A stretch of 64,000 bases of DNA from Rhizopus sp. PT2906 (taxonomy: Eukaryota > Mucoromycota > Mucoromycetes > Mucorales > Rhizopodaceae). This document shows positions 24,237 through 34,930 of this stretch, piece after piece. The notes under the pieces were generated by a model. That model worked only from the letters and a program-made list of their open reading frames with translations. It did no database searches and had not been told where the DNA came from. The position numbers were made by a program, and so were the translations under genes. Where the stretch lies: assembly GCA_025529335.1 (NCBI GenBank), contig JAMYHX010000018.1, positions 124,001 through 188,000 on the forward strand. The letters are read 5' to 3'. Positions within the stretch are counted from its first letter, which is position 1. Every line of letters starts with the position of its first letter.

Positions 24237-26995
24237 GTTTAGAGAAAAGAAAAAAAGGAAAAGAAAAGAAAAAATTGAGCGCGTTTCTTTCGGAGCTTTT
24301 TTACTGGGTTTAAATTTTTGGCATTGAAATGGGATGCCCAAAGTAACCTTCTAGTTTATTAAAACTCGTCAAAATAAAGGAACTTGGGCAGAATAAAACA
24401 AAGTATAGCCTTAGAAAGGCATTGAAGAATAAATTTGTAGCTTTAGCAAAGACTTCTTGTCCATGTTTCAGGCAGCGGAAGATGTAAAAAGAACTCGTCG
24501 AAAATGGCTATTCCTATGGATGACCTAAATTGCATGCATAATGGAACCCAATATATCAAAAATTAGTAGCTGATCATCTGAGACATTGTGGAAATAATTA
24601 AGAGTCAAGAAGGACATGCAAATGTAAAGGGAGGTGGAGTCAGCTATCGACGAAGGCGCAAGATGATCAGTAAGCACGGAGCTCCAGACATCAGCCTTGT
24701 GATCGCAGATAAACAGCATATACCTTTTTTTTTTCGGGCATAAGACAATACTGACAAAAGTCGCCCGGTACTTGTTGTAGAATTATACGTTGAATATTGG
24801 TTTTGCTGGATACCTTGTTAAAAATTAGCCTATACCAGAGGTTCCTATCAGAGTACTGTATAGAAGTGATATAGAACAAACTCCAGTTGCGTCTAAAAAT
24901 AGCGGGAAGTTGTGGTAGCCCCTAAGGGAATCCCAGTCTGTTTTTGATGATCTCTCCTATGGCCTGTTTTTTAAAAGAAAAAATTGGCTTACCATTAAGT
25001 TGGAGACATAAAAGGAATGGCTGATTATCCATCGAGTTTGGAACAGACATATTTGCCTGGTGCGTGGATATCAAATGTATTTAGAAAAAATCCATGATAC
25101 TGAATGTGACCTTGAAGAACTGCTGTACGTATCATTGACAGAATGTTTGAATATAAACATTCATCGCGACTTAGGTAACGAAGAAGACCAGAAACAGAAT
25201 CCTGTATAAAGAAATCTGCAACCCTCGTAGTGTTAGTAAAACTACTAAATGAGAATGTACCATCTCCTTGAATGTGACAGACGTTAACCAAGAGTAAATA
25301 CAGACTTAAGTGATATTTACCAACACCCGCACATATTGAAAAAGAGAGGAATACGTACCATTAATGAAGGAGATCTAAAAAAGAGGCATAGCGATCAATA
25401 AAGTTAACACAACATAGCATACCATGCAACTTACGCATTAACAAGTTTGACACTTGGTCTGTCCGCCTGCAACACATTATTGTAAATCGAACACCAGGAC
25501 TTTTGTAAACTCAGAGCTGTTTTATAGGATGTGTCTACTGAGAGGGATTTTATTTGCTCTTTGAACTTAAAAGTAAAGCCACTAAGTGTGGGTTTATACC
25601 TACATTAAGATATCTTGCTACAAGTTTTTTCTTTTTTGTTCAGTTCACGAGTCATAAAGAAAAGAAAATCTGCAATTTTCGGCAAGTTTTTTTTTTTGGG
25701 AGGGAAACACTACATGCACCAGAAAATGCACCAGAAGTTAGACCAATACTACAGGCGTTACCTCTATCCATTACCTATGATGCCCTCCAACAAACTTTTT
25801 CATCGTCTTGATTTTTTTCTTTTCAAGAACAAGAAGAGATAAAAATATATGTTGTTATTTATTCTGGTTTTATGTTGTCAGTCTATCGACAAAGATGCAA
25901 GAACACGTGTAATTCACATCATGTCAGAGAGAGAACTGGACAGCCTTAGGTTAGACAGAGGCATTGGTAATATGAAGTTGTATAGTGACAACATAGGCAG
26001 CAGTCGTAGCATTGGTCTATTTTTCTGGTGCATGTAATGTTCATCTTGTAACAAACGGAAAGTTGTACTTTATAGCCGCTGGGGTTAATTTCCAAAACAA
26101 CTGTATGTTTATTGACGAAGCTGGATTCAATTCCTATCAAGTTAAAAGTAGAGCTTGATCCGTTAAGGGTACTCCAGCACAAGTGAAAGTTCCAACACAA
26201 AAAAGTGTTAATATCAGTATTGTCGGGTGTATATCTCTATTTGGGGCTATAAATTTTTCAAAGAAAGAACCATTGAAGCCTTCTGATGTTGCCAAGAGTG
26301 AGAAAGAGTTTTCTTTACCTGAAAGCAAGAAGTGATGACACATTTGAAACAAAGGTAAAGAAGGACACAACAGCGTATCATATCGTAGTTTTCGTTCGGA
26401 ATGTCGTGGACGCTTTGGATTTTTTATTGTCATGGACAATTGTAGTATTCACCATTCTCATTATGTGATTGATGCCATTCAAAATCGCGGCTACAGGCCA
26501 TTATTTATGCTTCCCTACTTACCTTTTCTTAATCCAATTGAAGAGTGCTGGTCCACTTTCTTCATTGGATACTTTAACACCCAGAATACAAAATGCTTGA
26601 CGTAGCGTCGCTACAAAAGATTGCGTTGGTTGGATAAGACATTCAGAAAGCTTTTAGGATAAAGGTCTCAACAAAGAAACAGGCCTGGCTTAATCTTATG
26701 TCTGAAAAGCTTACATCAGTTCGTCTGAAATAATTGTTTACCATTTTCAAAAAGAGATATCGCACTGACGTTTTTTTTTTTTTCGTATAAATTGTATTAT
26801 AAAAAACTACAAAAATGTGGCTTTACGTTCTGAAAAGGCTGTAAAAGTATACATGGAAACAGCTATTCAATATCAGGCAACAAGTTATTAAGATTCTGTT
26901 GGGTTTTTCTACTGTTTGCTATTCCCAAACAACACAAAACAAGAAATGCAAAATGTTACTTCAGAAGAGTAAGTCAACATTATTTTGTTTGTAAT
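24237..26995. other. 2.8-kb region of decayed mobile DNA
   Basis: Upstream flank of the Acinus gene followed by fragments of open frames on both strands, none continuous. The recognisable part is the transposase pseudogene listed separately. The stretch 24500-25850 has short frames of protein-like composition on the minus strand (for example near 25025-25291) that I cannot assign. Confidence 0.45.
26040..26735 (+). pseudogene. Tc1/mariner-IS630-type (DDE) transposase relic
   Basis: Reading across frame changes, the catalytic core of a DDE transposase can be followed. MFIDEAGFN with the first Asp lies at 26105-26131. VPTQKSVNISIVGCIS follows. VMDNCSIHHSHYVIDAIQ with the second Asp lies near 26434. 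LPYLPFLNPIEECW with the catalytic Glu lies near 26531-26551. Spacing between second Asp and Glu is about 34 residues. Several stops and frameshifts break the frame, so it is inactive. Terminal repeats were not identified. Confidence 0.75.
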
Positions 26996-29900
26996 TCAAG
27001 ATATTTCGTCTAAATCCTGATATATGCTCTTTGAGTATAATAAGCCTTGTCCTTTCTTCACCATATCTTTTAAGCTAGCAACATGTGGATATTCAATTTT
27101 TGAGGAGGGATAGACTTTATGGCATCCAACGCGACAATACCAGAGAGCATCTATCACATTATTCCCGCCTTCCTCTCCTTCTCGATATTTTTAAAAAAGG
27201 TTTATTATTATAAGTATTTATTAATTAATGGGGGGAATCATATTAAAAGTTGTATATAAAAGAGGGTCTATCTTACATGTTATTTCTTTCCAGAGATTAA
27301 AACAAGACCATTTGTTAGGAATCTTGATGGCAATTTTAATAAGCCTTGAAGGATATGGTTGTTCATTACTTTATCAAGTCGTCGTAATTGAACAAATCCT
27401 TGTTGGTATCTGTATAGGTTATCCTCAGTCAGTTGATGCATTATGGATTTGATATGTCCTTTGATGACATCCTGCTGAATAAAGAGCAATAAAAGTGACT
27501 TTAACTCAGTATCCCTTAGTGGTTGTATGATATCACTAATCGTCTGCTTTATATTGTGTTTATTGGCTGTGGGTGCAGTCAGTTCTTGAATTAGCTGAGA
27601 CAAGTAATCTACCTGAATGGTGATCTCATCGATTCTTTCATCCATATATTGCTGACCATCTTCTTGAGAGGTGTCGTCATTGTAAAATTCTCTAATGATA
27701 TCCTTTCTCTCCTTTAGCAACTCTTTTTGCTCTCTCATCAATTGAATCTTTTTCTGCTTCAAGTCCTGAATTATTTCAGCACAAGCTGAATGGTTTTTGA
27801 TATTGTCTATTGAAATAACCCTGACACAGGGGATGTTACTTTTTATAAAAGGAAAGTAATGTAGATGAACTTACTTTAATATTTCATGATACACTGTATC
27901 AACTGGTTTTGGTGGATTAGAAAGCCGCTTGGTCACGTCACCTGTCTTTTGCTTTATCAGTGTGTTGTGAATAACAATAGCCTTATTTAATACAGGCTTG
28001 ATTTGCTGAATGGTAATGGTTGCATTATTCATCATACTAAATACTCTCTTCACAATCAATCCCATCTGCTTCATTTGAGCGGATATATTTTCATTTTCGG
28101 TGACGAGTCGGTCAATTTCAACCTGTAACTGCTTATTTTGACCGCTTGTCTTTTCACTTGACATTCTCTTCACTTGCTTTGGCTGAGGTAACGATGATCG
28201 CTTGATCTTTGTCTCTGGTACTTCATTTGTTGTCGTTGGATGATGACGCATAGTATGATGCTTATCAATATAATACACGAGTTGCTTTTGTTCTTTCAAA
28301 CTGCTTTGAAACAAACTGATCAATTTACCAACGTCCACCGTCTCTTTAGCCAGCTACAATATTGTCATTAGATTTACAAAACAAAGGGCTAATCTCTCTT
28401 TTACCCTAGCCTGCTTCAGAAACATGCTTTCCTTCTTTATACGATGTTTATGCTTTTCGATAAACTCTAGTTTATCAGGTACACCACTCGTGTTGGATGA
28501 ACACTGAGAAGTCAGCTTCTTCCTGTTCGTACTGTTCGAATGACTCAGTTTCTTTTTGCGCCTTGTTGAGCTAGAGGTACGAACTGGGATCTGAACAGAT
28601 AGGCGATTGTTTGATTTTTCGTCACTAGATGAACCTACCAAAGTAACATCATCATCGTCATTGGGACTCTCTCTGATGCTATGTTGAGAGATGCCTAATG
28701 CAGCTTCCAACACTTGGTTTCTCTTTCGAAGCTCATCTAATTCGACATGAACCTCCTTAATAAAGGCGTCACTGATCTGAATCTCTTCTCGAAGACGAGC
28801 GATTTCCTCCTTTAAGGCATCTGTCTCACTTTGTTCTTGATTGATAGTAATCTTATTTGTGATGCGTTTGGTTCGATTCGCATATTTTAACGTGCTCAGC
28901 GTTTCGTTTTGGTTGCTATCTGCTGGAGAGACACAGGCAAGCATCAGTGTCTGGCTGTTGCCGCCCAAGCTGTCTTGCAGCAAACGTGTCAATTTGGAAT
29001 TTCGGTAGGGTATGTACTGTCCGCCATCGCTAAGGGCTGAAATGACGTTTCCAAGAGCTAAAAGACCGGCATTGATCGAGATACCTTCCTTAGCTCGATC
29101 TCCTACAGCATTTGTTTTCTTCAACTGTGTCATTTAAAGTGTAAGTTGCATGAAGCAGTTTACTTTTTTTTTTGTTATACCCGTTCTGAGCCTGCAAGGT
29201 CAACAAAGTGGAATTTGGATGTGATTTCTTTTTTAGTCGAATGTATGCTTTGCACGAGTGTTACGCTAAAGATAGCATGCGAACGCGATGATTGACTGTT
29301 CATATCTGTTGAAGCTGTTGTACGTGCTACAGATCCTTGGTATAAACAACTATACAAGCTGTAAGATAGGAATGTTTATCTAATGTTTGCTTACTTCAAT
29401 AAGCCTTTAGTATCATGGACTACTTCTTCATGAACTCCGGACCAAGAAATATTTCCTAATGAATCCTCTCTGATCGTTATACTGTTATTGTTGATATTCA
29501 GTAGGTCTATGAGATCCTCGTTATACAGCTCAAGAAATGATATTCTGACTTTATAAGATGTGTTGCTATTGTTCGTCTGAGTCTGAATCCAATAAAATAG
29601 GTTTTCTGCAAAACGAGGTACAATTCCATAATGCTTTGGGTCCTGCTGGTGATAAGATGTACCCATACTGTATGTTTTACCACTTCCTGTTTGTCTAAAA
29701 TAATACAAGCTTTGGGTTATTTTTTTTTCCTCGAGAAAAAAAAAGATTTAATATATTACCCATAAGCCAATACAGTAGCATTATATCTATATTCAAAAAG
29801 AGTGATCAGATGTCAAATTAAGAAATAAGAGTTGAGAAAGTTTACCCTTTTACAAACTGATCAAATAAAGGTTGGATACAAGAAAGATAGACTTCTTCCT

Positions 29901-30110
29901 GGGTAACAGATGGAGAATAGACATGATCGAACGTAAACTGTCTGTTTTGATCGACGATAACTTGTGGTTGGTTGGGTATAAAAGTAATACAACTTTTTGT
30001 CTCTTCTTTTTCCAACAGTGGCCTTACTCTCAAAGCCACTCTACATGCAGAGTTATTAAATGTCGAGGATATCATTTGGGCTTATATTACCTGACGGTGC
30101 AAACTGACAT
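26996..30110 (-). CDS. kinesin-4-like N-terminal motor protein with C-terminal Cys-containing tail
   Basis: Plus-end-type microtubule motor. Ten exons: 30110-30091, 30040-29846, 29786-29760, 29694-29395, 29358-29181, 29124-28405, 28353-27875, 27820-27370, 27322-27277 and 27168-26996, giving 862 residues. Motor domain ~5-345: MSVCTVRVALRVRPLL, AYGQTGSGKTYSMGT (P-loop), NSQSSRSHAIF (switch I), DLAGSER (switch II), SKLTRLLQDSLGG. Neck and coiled coils follow (~360-410, 480-760) with a basic Ser/Thr linker. The start uses a 20-nt first exon; a later ATG at 30075 would require translating the intron. The 3' end is less certain: stopping at 27280 gives 819 residues, whereas splicing 27323-27369 and 27169-27276 adds a tail with WYCRVGCHKVYPSS. 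Motor sequence and architecture resemble KIF4/KIF21/KIF27; subfamily not proven. Confidence 0.85.
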
Positions 30111-30587
30111 TGAATAAAGAAAAAGAAAAAAAAAAAAGAGATGAAAAGGAGATGAAAAAGGAAAAAATAAGTGCAGACCACAACAAGAAAAAAAGAGACA
30201 GATTACACAAAATCCACCTAGTTTTTCCTGTTACCTTGGCAACAGGAAAGCAGTCCACGTAGGAAAATGAATTGTGGTGTCTGGATCAACCGCAGCAAAT
30301 TCTATTTTAAATCAATGTTACGTGTTTATTTTTTTTTTTATTCCTCTTTCTCTTTTTCTTTACACTTTTTGTCTGTCTCTTTCTCTGTTTCTCTAGCCAT
30401 TTTTGTATATAAACAATAGTAGGGCCAAGAAGAAACTAAAGTGGGGGGAGATATTATCATACTTTGTATAAGGATTATAACCATTTGACTATAAAAAGGC
30501 TCCTACTGCCTTTTTTCAATTCTTTTTGCCTGTTCTTCTTTTCAACAAATCAACGATAGCACCGTGTCTATGTAAACAAGTATACCA
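30111..30587. other. divergent promoter region between kinesin-4 and small proline-rich gene
   Basis: Contains the TATA box noted separately, a poly-T run near 30330 and pyrimidine-rich tracts (30345-30395). No coding sequence seen. Confidence 0.5.
30490..30499 (+). promoter_or_regulatory. TATA box of the small proline-rich gene
   Basis: TATAAAAAGG lies 98 bp before the start codon at 30588. A second TATATAAA lies at 30406-30413. The region 30111-30587 is a divergent promoter shared with the kinesin-4-like gene. Confidence 0.5.
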
Positions 30588-30926
30588 ATGAAGAAGACAA
30601 AAAAGAAACAAGATGATAATAATAGCGCTTATTTTCCACCCTCACCACCGCCTATTCATAGAAAACTTTCGTTAGAATCTGATGTGGGAAGACCACCGCC
30701 TGTGATTATTGATCATGAAGTACTCCAAGATTTAGCGGCCTTTATTTCAGCAAGAGAAAGTTCAATTGAACAAACCAGAACACCACCATCGACTCCTCCT
30801 GTTCCTCCACCTCATGCGTTTGTTGATACCACCTGTCAAATGGATTTTGATCTAGTCGATTTCTTAAATGATGATGAACTTTGTTACTCTGATTCTGAAT
30901 TCTTTCCTGCTTTGCCTAAGCGTTAA
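30588..30926 (+). CDS. small proline-rich acidic protein, unknown function
   Basis: Single-exon gene of 112 residues. The N-terminus is basic (KKTKKKQ), followed by PPSPPPIHRKLSLES, an EVLQDLAAFISARESS helix, a second Pro-rich stretch (TPPSTPPVPPP) and an acidic hydrophobic tail (DFDLVDFLNDDELCYSDSEFF). The SP/TP sites suggest phosphorylation by proline-directed kinases, and the tail resembles a short acidic activation or docking motif. A TATA box 98 bp upstream and a clean start support a real gene. No family recognised. Confidence 0.6.
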   Translation: MKKTKKKQDDNNSAYFPPSPPPIHRKLSLESDVGRPPPVIIDHEVLQDLAAFISARESSIEQTRTPPSTPPVPPPHAFVDTTCQMDFDLVDFLNDDELCYSDSEFFPALPKR

Positions 30927-31562
30927 TACGACCCCTTTTTTATTTATTTTATATATTTATTATGTATATCTACAATCCCCCATTTGTTACTGCTTTTTTT
31001 TTACATTTATTACCCTTTTACATACACATAAACACACAATTCATAACTCTTTCTCATTTATTATTAAAAACCAATTTTTTCCCCTCTTTTTTTTTCCCTT
31101 CAATTCATAAAATGATGCCCTGTTTTTCATAATAATTCATGACAATGATCTTATCTGCGACCAGATGAGTCATCTTTAGAAAACTTGGCAACAACAGTTT
31201 GTGTTTCCAGGAAACTGTCAGTTGTGTTGATACAGTGTCAAAGGAGCGAATTTTGAATACCCGAAAAAACAAGGACACACCTCTTGGCATAAAAAGAGTT
31301 CATATTCCCTTTTTTTATTTCTCGGCAAAGTAATAATAATAAAAAAGCAGAGAGAGAGAGAGAGAGTTCTGATTTATCATTTGGTAAACAACATATAAAC
31401 AAATCATATTTGAATCCTTGTTTATCTATGCCCTCAGCTTTATGCATCATTTAAACAGAGAGAACGGCAAGTTCGGTGATTCAAACTATTTTGCATATTT
31501 TACATGTAGCACTTTTCTTTTTCCTTTTCTTCTTTTTTTTTTTTTTCTTTTTACTTTGCATA
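30927..31562. other. spacer before the RBR ligase gene
   Basis: T-rich 3' flank of the small gene and upstream region of the RBR gene, with a (GA)n tract at 31350-31366 and a poly-T run near 31532-31547. No coding sequence recognised. Confidence 0.5.
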
Positions 31563-33524
31563 ATGTGCTCAGATAACGCAAAGGACTATCAAATTGAGCA
31601 ACTATTACAACTATTTCCTGAAGGAGGTATCAAAACGAGAGCAGTCCTTTGTCTTTAGATTATAATGACACTTGTTTAGATCCGGACTATTTCCGCTCTT
31701 GCCTTGATCATTACCAGCATAATGCCGTCGAACGAGTGACAGAAAAGATTGTAGAACAAGGCGGTTACTATCCCAAGATGCCCTTATTCGACTCAGACCG
31801 CGATAACAGACTGAATGCCTGTCTGAGAGTCTTGGCCCTAGAGGTGTTTCCTGATTGCGACATTCAGTTCTTGAGAGAACGGGTCCTGAAGTACCCTTTT
31901 GCCCATATTGAGCAAGTCACGGATGAACTACTTCGTCTAGGACATTGGCCAGAGAGACTTAATTATGGTCAAATCGAAGATGCGGACGGTATCCGTAGTG
32001 AACGATACAAGCATCAAGCCTTGAAACAACTTGTCAAAGAATTCCCAGAGGCAAGAAAAAAAAACTTTTATGTGTGTGTGTCTCTGACTACTAGGCTGCA
32101 CTCCCTCAGGTTTGGAAATCATCTGTTCAAGCTGTGCTCGCAGAGAACAATTGGGACTATCTCAAGAGTCGTGATCAGCTTCAACGTATGGGTTCTGGTG
32201 GATTTTGGAACTCGATCAAGAATTTTTTGATACACTGGAACAAAGGAGCAAGACGAGCACAGTACGCTCGACTTGATCCTCAGTTGGAGGAGCAGTTGAT
32301 AAGTTTAGAAAGACAAAGAATGAACGTTCAAGTGAGTCAAGATCTAGTATTGGCCAAGGAAATAAATCAAAAAGAGTATGATGGTCAGAACCAGCTGATC
32401 ACCTGTGATTGTTGCTTTGGAGATTATACATTTGAAGAACTCTTGTTTTGTAGTGAAGGAAAACATGCCTTCTGTCATGAATGTGTCAATAGGTACATAA
32501 CCGAAGGTCTTTTTGGTCAGGGTGCACTTAGAGCACGGCCATGGATCGGTTGTATCGCTTCATCCGACGCGTGTTTTGGTTGTCTTCCGGCAAGAATGCT
32601 CAAGCAAGTACTACCGTCTGATCTATGGATGGCCTATGAACAATCCCATCTAGACAACTGTGAACAGAATAAGGTTCAATGCTGCTCATGTACTTACTTT
32701 GAATATGATGACTCTGTCAAGCAGTTAGAGACAATGCCTGCTGTGAACATAATACGAAGGATCTTTGGATGGTTTATGGTACTTGTAATTGTGTTTTTGT
32801 ACTGCAGAGTATTAAATTACTACACCTTTTTTATCATGACCATTCCATTCGTCTTGGCCTATCAGTGGAATATAGAGAGTGATCTCAATATAGCTTACGG
32901 TCGTATCAAGCGAGCGAGACGTGGCCAAGTATTTAGGTGTAGGAATCCAAAATGCCAAGTGTGGACGTGTTTAGAATGTCAGCGGCCGTTTAGAGGATTA
33001 CATCAGTGTTGGGAAAAGGAAAATGACGGATTAAGACTATATGTGGAAAGAGCCATGGCTGAAGCCGTGAAACGAACGGTAACTGTTTTAATAGAAGCAT
33101 AGGCACGACCCACTGATGAAAAGAGATAGTGTCCTCAATGTTCACTTTCATTTCAAAAAGCGGATGGATGCAACAAGATTAAGTGTCGATGTGGATATAC
33201 CATGTGCTATATTTGTAGAAAAGATATAGCAAGAGGTAATTATATTATTTATATATCAAGTCGATACTAATCTACGGTGTAGAATCATATAGTCATTTCT
33301 GTGATCATTTTCGAGCGATACCTGGTAGCCGATGTACTAAATGTAACAAGTGTGATTTATATAAAACTGAACCTGAAGATCAGGTGATACGATCAGCAGC
33401 AGAGAAGGCCAAGACAGAATATCTGAGAGCTCACCCAGAGCTTATGAATAAAGGCCTTGTGACAAGTGTCACTGGACCCAAGTCTAGGATAGATAAAATA
33501 GGCAAGTATAAAAAAAAATATTAA
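31563..33524 (+). CDS. RBR (RING-IBR-RING) E3 ubiquitin ligase, RNF216/TRIAD3-like, with membrane hairpin
   Basis: Ubiquitin ligase of the RING-HECT hybrid class, which passes ubiquitin through a RING2 cysteine. Five exons (31563-31626, 31659-32050, 32110-33078, 33130-33235, 33283-33524) give 590 residues. RING1 begins CDCCFGDYTFEELLFC and continues AFCHECVNRY. The IBR cysteines are CCSCTYFEY and, much later, FRCRNPKCQVWTCLECQ. RING2 is CPQCSLSFQKADGCNKIKC followed by RCGYTMCYICRK. The 'ACFGCLPARMLKQVLP' region after RING1 is typical of RNF216. Between the IBR halves lies a hydrophobic hairpin (IFGWFMVLVIVFLY and TFFIMTIPFVLAYQW), predicting membrane attachment. Intron 1 is only 32 nt; intron 2 (32051-32109) uses a GC-AG donor (CAGAG/GCAAGA). 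A stop-free read-through of neither is possible. Confidence 0.9.
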
Positions 33525-33628
33525 GAGACAAACAATTAAGAGACCTGATAGTGGAATGGAGAGATAACATAGTGATCAGTACACTTGAATCTATTTTAAA
33601 CTGGGTTGTGTAAATATCATTGTGCATA

Positions 33629-33655
33629 TACAACAACAACAACAACAACAACAAC
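33629..33655 (+). repeat. (CAA)n microsatellite
   Basis: Nine or so CAA/ACA units in the 3' flank of the RBR gene. The surrounding stretch 33525-33834 is non-coding and ends in long pyrimidine tracts (33748-33812) before the next gene. Confidence 0.8.
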
Positions 33656-33834
33656 TCCCTTTTTTTCTGTAATATATTTATTCACGCGTCATATTAACCC
33701 TAAAAAAAAAAAAGGCTAGAAATAAATCCTTATTGGTGAATTTCCTTCCTTCTTTCTTTCTTTCTCTCTCTGTCTCTCTCTCTTTTTTTCTTTCTCATTT
33801 TTTTTTTTTTCATTTCTACTTCTTCCTATTTAGG

Positions 33835-34132
33835 ATGAATAATTACAGTGATCAATTATTATTAAAAGAAGTATGTTTCCTATAGATAAATAAACCATTA
33901 TTTTAAAACTCCACAATAGATTATACATCGATTGAAAACGCGATTAGCATTAGCCAATTTCAAGACACAGCATGGATATGAAAAGATGGATTTATATACA
34001 CTAGAATCAAGTTTAATCATCAAAAAGAGACAATCAACCAAGAGAAAGAACAAGAAGTATTCAATTCATATCACTGAAGAAGACGCTGCTAACGTATTAG
34101 TCATGCTTCACAACTCATCATTATGTACATAA
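33835..34132 (+). CDS. 82-residue GTB-motif (Whi5/Nrm1-like) protein
   Basis: Two exons (33835-33870, 33920-34132) encode 82 residues. The segment IIHRLKTRLALANFKTQHGY matches the pattern of the GTB motif, (L-x-x-R-L-x-L-A-x-(Y/F)-K-x-x-x-G/N), by which fungal Whi5 and Nrm1 bind SBF/MBF transcription complexes at G1/S. A basic stretch (KKRQSTKRKNKK) could act as a nuclear localisation signal, and the C-terminus (ITEEDAANVLVMLHNSS) forms a short helix that resembles Nrm1/Whi5-associated tail motifs. It is far shorter than yeast Whi5 or Nrm1. A pyrimidine-rich tract precedes the start. The assignment is inferred from one motif. Confidence 0.6.
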
Positions 34133-34147
34133 CCACATGCTTTCTCC

Positions 34148-34719
34148 CTATTTTTCTTTTTTCTTTAAATAAAACTCCATCACTAAATCACGCACGCGTT
34201 TACGAACCAAGCTGTTTTCAGCAACAACACTCGTTGCCACGTATGGTGGTTCAACACGTGCTGAGCCTAGTAGGTGAATATAAGGTTCCTTATACTCAGT
34301 GGGTATACGATTCTGTTGAAAATAATAATAAGAAAATGGGAAGAGAATAAGAAATAATAAGGCATATTACCATTTCAAAATACTTGATTAGTTCACGACA
34401 TGTCTGCTCTAAATTAGCTGTTGTATCATGTTTGACTACAGCATTATCCAACTCAACACTATCCAACTGACGTTGTCTATCAACTTTATACTCATAAATA
34501 AACATATATTAATATAATCATAAGCTTACAGTGGATAGTTTTTATGGTAGAATGGAATATAACTTGTAAATGATGATTATCATATAATACAACATGACTT
34601 GTTTGAGGGTCTATTGTATAAAGGTATCCATTATATTCCTTGTCATCGTCTGTACTAATGTTGGTATAGCAACCAATCAATGAAACAATGTCTTGGAATG
34701 AGTACTGATCAAGAGACAT
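34148..34719 (-). CDS. Gemin6-like SMN-complex protein
   Basis: Gemin6 is an Sm-fold subunit of the SMN complex, which loads Sm rings onto spliceosomal snRNAs in the cytoplasm. Three exons (34719-34530, 34483-34371, 34312-34148) give 155 residues, close to the 167 of human Gemin6. The N-terminal half is an Sm-like fold: DIVSLIGCYTNIS, KEYNGYLYTIDPQTSHVVLYD. The C-terminal half matches Gemin6 in order and spacing: RIP near its start, LLGSARVEPPY, and NSLVRKRVRDLV. The acceptor of intron 1 (TATAAAG, ending at 34484) is weak but is the only one keeping the frame. The gene lies convergent to the GTB-motif gene; their stops are 16 bp apart. Confidence 0.75.
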
Positions 34720-34930
34720 GGTGAAAAAAAAAAAAAAGAAAGAAAAAAAAATTTTTTTTTTTTCAAGTAAACTATTAGATAATAGTATTTTATTTTATTT
34801 ATGTGTAGTGTATGTTTATATGTAGTAGCTACAGAGAAAAAAAAAATGACATGTGTGGTATAAAGTGTGAAAGGAGTTGTGTGTACGAGAGTAAGTGTTG
34901 TGATATATACAAATGTGAAGAAGGGTGGTT

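Noticed and set aside
27280..27322. Stop codon at 27280 as the end of the kinesin-4-like gene
   Set aside because: A simpler model, but it leaves a coding-like exon downstream unexplained and an AAA/GTAATG donor with a 47-nt intron fits well. Kept as the alternative in the evidence.
29842..30075. ATG at 30075 as kinesin-4 start (MISSTFNN)
   Set aside because: Its first codons lie in a 50-nt intron with good borders; splicing gives MSVCTVRVALRVRPL, which matches kinesin starts better.
34296..34505. Start of Gemin6 exon 2 at the GAG/TAT boundary
   Set aside because: That acceptor is out of phase with exon 1; the acceptor 7 nt further on keeps the frame.
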